DNA of 33,489 nt from positions 1 to 33,489 of the forward strand of contig CAMWRV010000030.1 of NCBI GenBank assembly GCA_947176745.1. Reading direction: 5' to 3'. The stretch's first letter is position 1. Each line of letters opens with the position of its first letter. A program made the translations under genes and the position numbers. The notes beneath the pieces are model-generated. The model ran no database searches. It was not told the DNA's origin and saw only the letters and a program-made list of their open reading frames with translations. Below are positions 32,799 through 33,489 of this stretch, piece by piece. This DNA is from an uncultured Muribaculaceae bacterium. GTDB taxonomy: Bacteria; Bacteroidota; Bacteroidia; Bacteroidales; Muribaculaceae.

Positions 32799-33194
32799 TC
32801 AGGAAACCGATACCAGTTCTATGTCGAATATAAGCGCAGAGCCGCCGGGTATACCGGGCTGGTTCATCTTTCCATATGCCTGTTCGGCCGGTATGTAGAC
32901 CTCCCATCTGTCGCCCGGCGACATCTGCTGAAGGGCGATAATCCACCCCGGAATCAGGTCGCGAAGACGGAATGCCGGAGCGACTCCACCCCTGCTGCTG
33001 TCGAAAGTCTTGCCGTTGATCGTCTTGCCGACATAATGGACCGTCACGACACTCCCCCTGTTGGGATGCACTCCCCCCTTGCCTTTACGGATAACCTTGT
33101 AATAAACGCCTTTGTCGAGAGCTGCGACTCCCGGTTCTTCAGATTTCTCCTGAATCCATTTGCGGTTTTTCTCTATGTATTCCTGTTTTGCCAT
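32799..33194 (-). CDS. FKBP-type peptidyl-prolyl cis-trans isomerase
   Basis: This 131-residue folding helper has a short charged N-terminal helix (about 1-25) and one FKBP domain (about 30-131): VVTVHYVGKTINGKTFDSS, FRLRDLIPGWIIALQQMSPGDRWEVYIPAEQAYG and SALIFDIELVSV. There is no signal peptide, so a cytoplasmic location is likely. The ATG at 33194 is preferred over a longer frame that would run over the -7 box TAATTTTG (33231-33224). It is first in an operon with the Nudix gene. Confidence 0.93.
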   Translation of the reverse strand: MAKQEYIEKNRKWIQEKSEEPGVAALDKGVYYKVIRKGKGGVHPNRGSVVTVHYVGKTINGKTFDSSRGGVAPAFRLRDLIPGWIIALQQMSPGDRWEVYIPAEQAYGKMNQPGIPGGSALIFDIELVSVS

Positions 33195-33296
33195 GATAAT
33201 TTGAACACTTACATAATCTGAAACAAAATTAGCAAAAATCATGACAGCATCAGATGTAAAAGTAACTTTTTTTGATTAATTTTGTAAAAAATCATT
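33195..33296. promoter_or_regulatory. Divergent promoters for FKBP gene (-) and candidate RNA (+)
   Basis: On the minus strand TAATTTTG (33231-33224) precedes the FKBP gene, whose leader contains a GTAAGTGTT motif (33212-33204). On the + strand TAATTTTG (33277-33284) would start transcription near 33291, just before the inverted repeat at 33297. Neither has an obvious TTG at -33. Confidence 0.55.
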
Positions 33297-33489
33297 GAAG
33301 TTGTTTAAACTAATTTTAATGGTAAGATTTATTAATATTTTGGAGCAGATTTGGCCTGTCGAAGAGGCAGCAACCTTTCGGTTGGTGCCGATGAGAGAGG
33401 TCAAAGATGCCCAAAAGATTAATAAAGATTGCCATTAAGAAACAATTTTAAACACTTCTTAGGTTTCGTAAATTAGTTTAAACAACTTC
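33297..33489 (+). ncRNA. Candidate structured non-coding RNA (nested inverted repeats)
   Basis: The ends, GAAGTTGTTTAAACTAATTT (33297-33316) and 33470-33489, are exact reverse complements. Inside, 33317-33356 pairs with 33399-33437 along about 39 bp, interrupted by two tandem G.A mismatches, wobble pairs, one A.G mismatch and one bulged A. Next come a 9x9 purine-rich internal loop (33357-33365, 33390-33398) and a terminal hairpin GGCAGCAACC/GGTTGGTGCC with a TTTC loop. A 32-nt unpaired segment lies on the 3' side (33438-33469). The length and rod-with-bubble shape recall 6S RNA, but I cannot match a consensus. No terminator is visible because the window ends on the repeat. Confidence 0.5.

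Noticed and set aside
33407..33451. 14-codon ORF (MPKRLIKIAIKKQF) in the terminal inverted repeat
   Set aside because: It lies in the paired right arm of the candidate RNA, and its basic/Ile-rich content follows from the AT-rich stem; there is no sign of translation.
33297..33489. Retron-type ncRNA reading of the terminal repeats
   Set aside because: End repeats and a long hairpin are present, but on + there is no msr-like region after the left arm, and no reverse transcriptase is visible in the window. It cannot be excluded beyond the edge.

Overview
The window looks like a chromosomal segment of a Bacteroidales gut bacterium, probably Muribaculaceae-like. The reasons are repeated Bacteroidetes-type promoter cores (TAnnTTTG, several with a TTG about 20 nt upstream), few Shine-Dalgarno sites, a menaquinone (not ubiquinone) pathway, an Omp28-type secreted protein, Por-secretion-like C-terminal tails, and a rubredoxin and thiol peroxidase typical of anaerobes. 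The family placement is inference. I see no rRNA, tRNA, CRISPR array, insertion sequence or prophage.

Layout. 1-186: a promoter and GC-rich leader reading left out of the window. 187-681 (-): small outer-membrane barrel. 881-3437 (+): nadE and tsaC. 3607-12500 (+): one tightly packed run of an undecaprenyl-phosphate sugar transferase, a ClC/CBS chloride transporter, fmt, then menD-menB-menC-menE; menF and menH are absent. 12732-16629 (+): a Crp/Fnr regulator whose upstream region holds a perfect 17-bp inverted repeat around two -7 boxes, a large AlbA_2-domain protein and a lipoprotein. 16662-17477 (-): a short-chain dehydrogenase converging on the lipoprotein through a shared terminator. 17687-20716 (+): a secreted multi-module alpha-amylase.

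20800-27048 (-): thiol peroxidase, uridine-phosphorylase-like enzyme, dprA, a hotdog thioesterase, a two-helix membrane protein, a secreted Ntn-hydrolase and a DUF1015 protein. 27336-27503 (+): a 55-residue rubredoxin. 27606-29602 (-): EamA transporter and AraC regulator. 29791-33194 (-): Omp28-like secreted protein, a Nudix hydrolase and an FKBP isomerase.

The two least ordinary regions are at the right end. A perfect 432-bp tandem duplication with 3-bp microhomology lies between the Omp28-like and Nudix genes. It has created a 97-codon chimeric reading frame (secretion signal of one gene joined in frame to the Nudix C-terminus) and a second copy of the promoter. The last 193 bases form a 20-bp perfect inverted repeat enclosing a second, about 39-bp imperfect stem interrupted by tandem G.A mismatches, a 9x9 internal loop and a capped hairpin, with a promoter core just upstream. 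I read this as a structured non-coding RNA of unknown class, possibly 6S-like. It could instead be a DNA-level inverted-repeat element.
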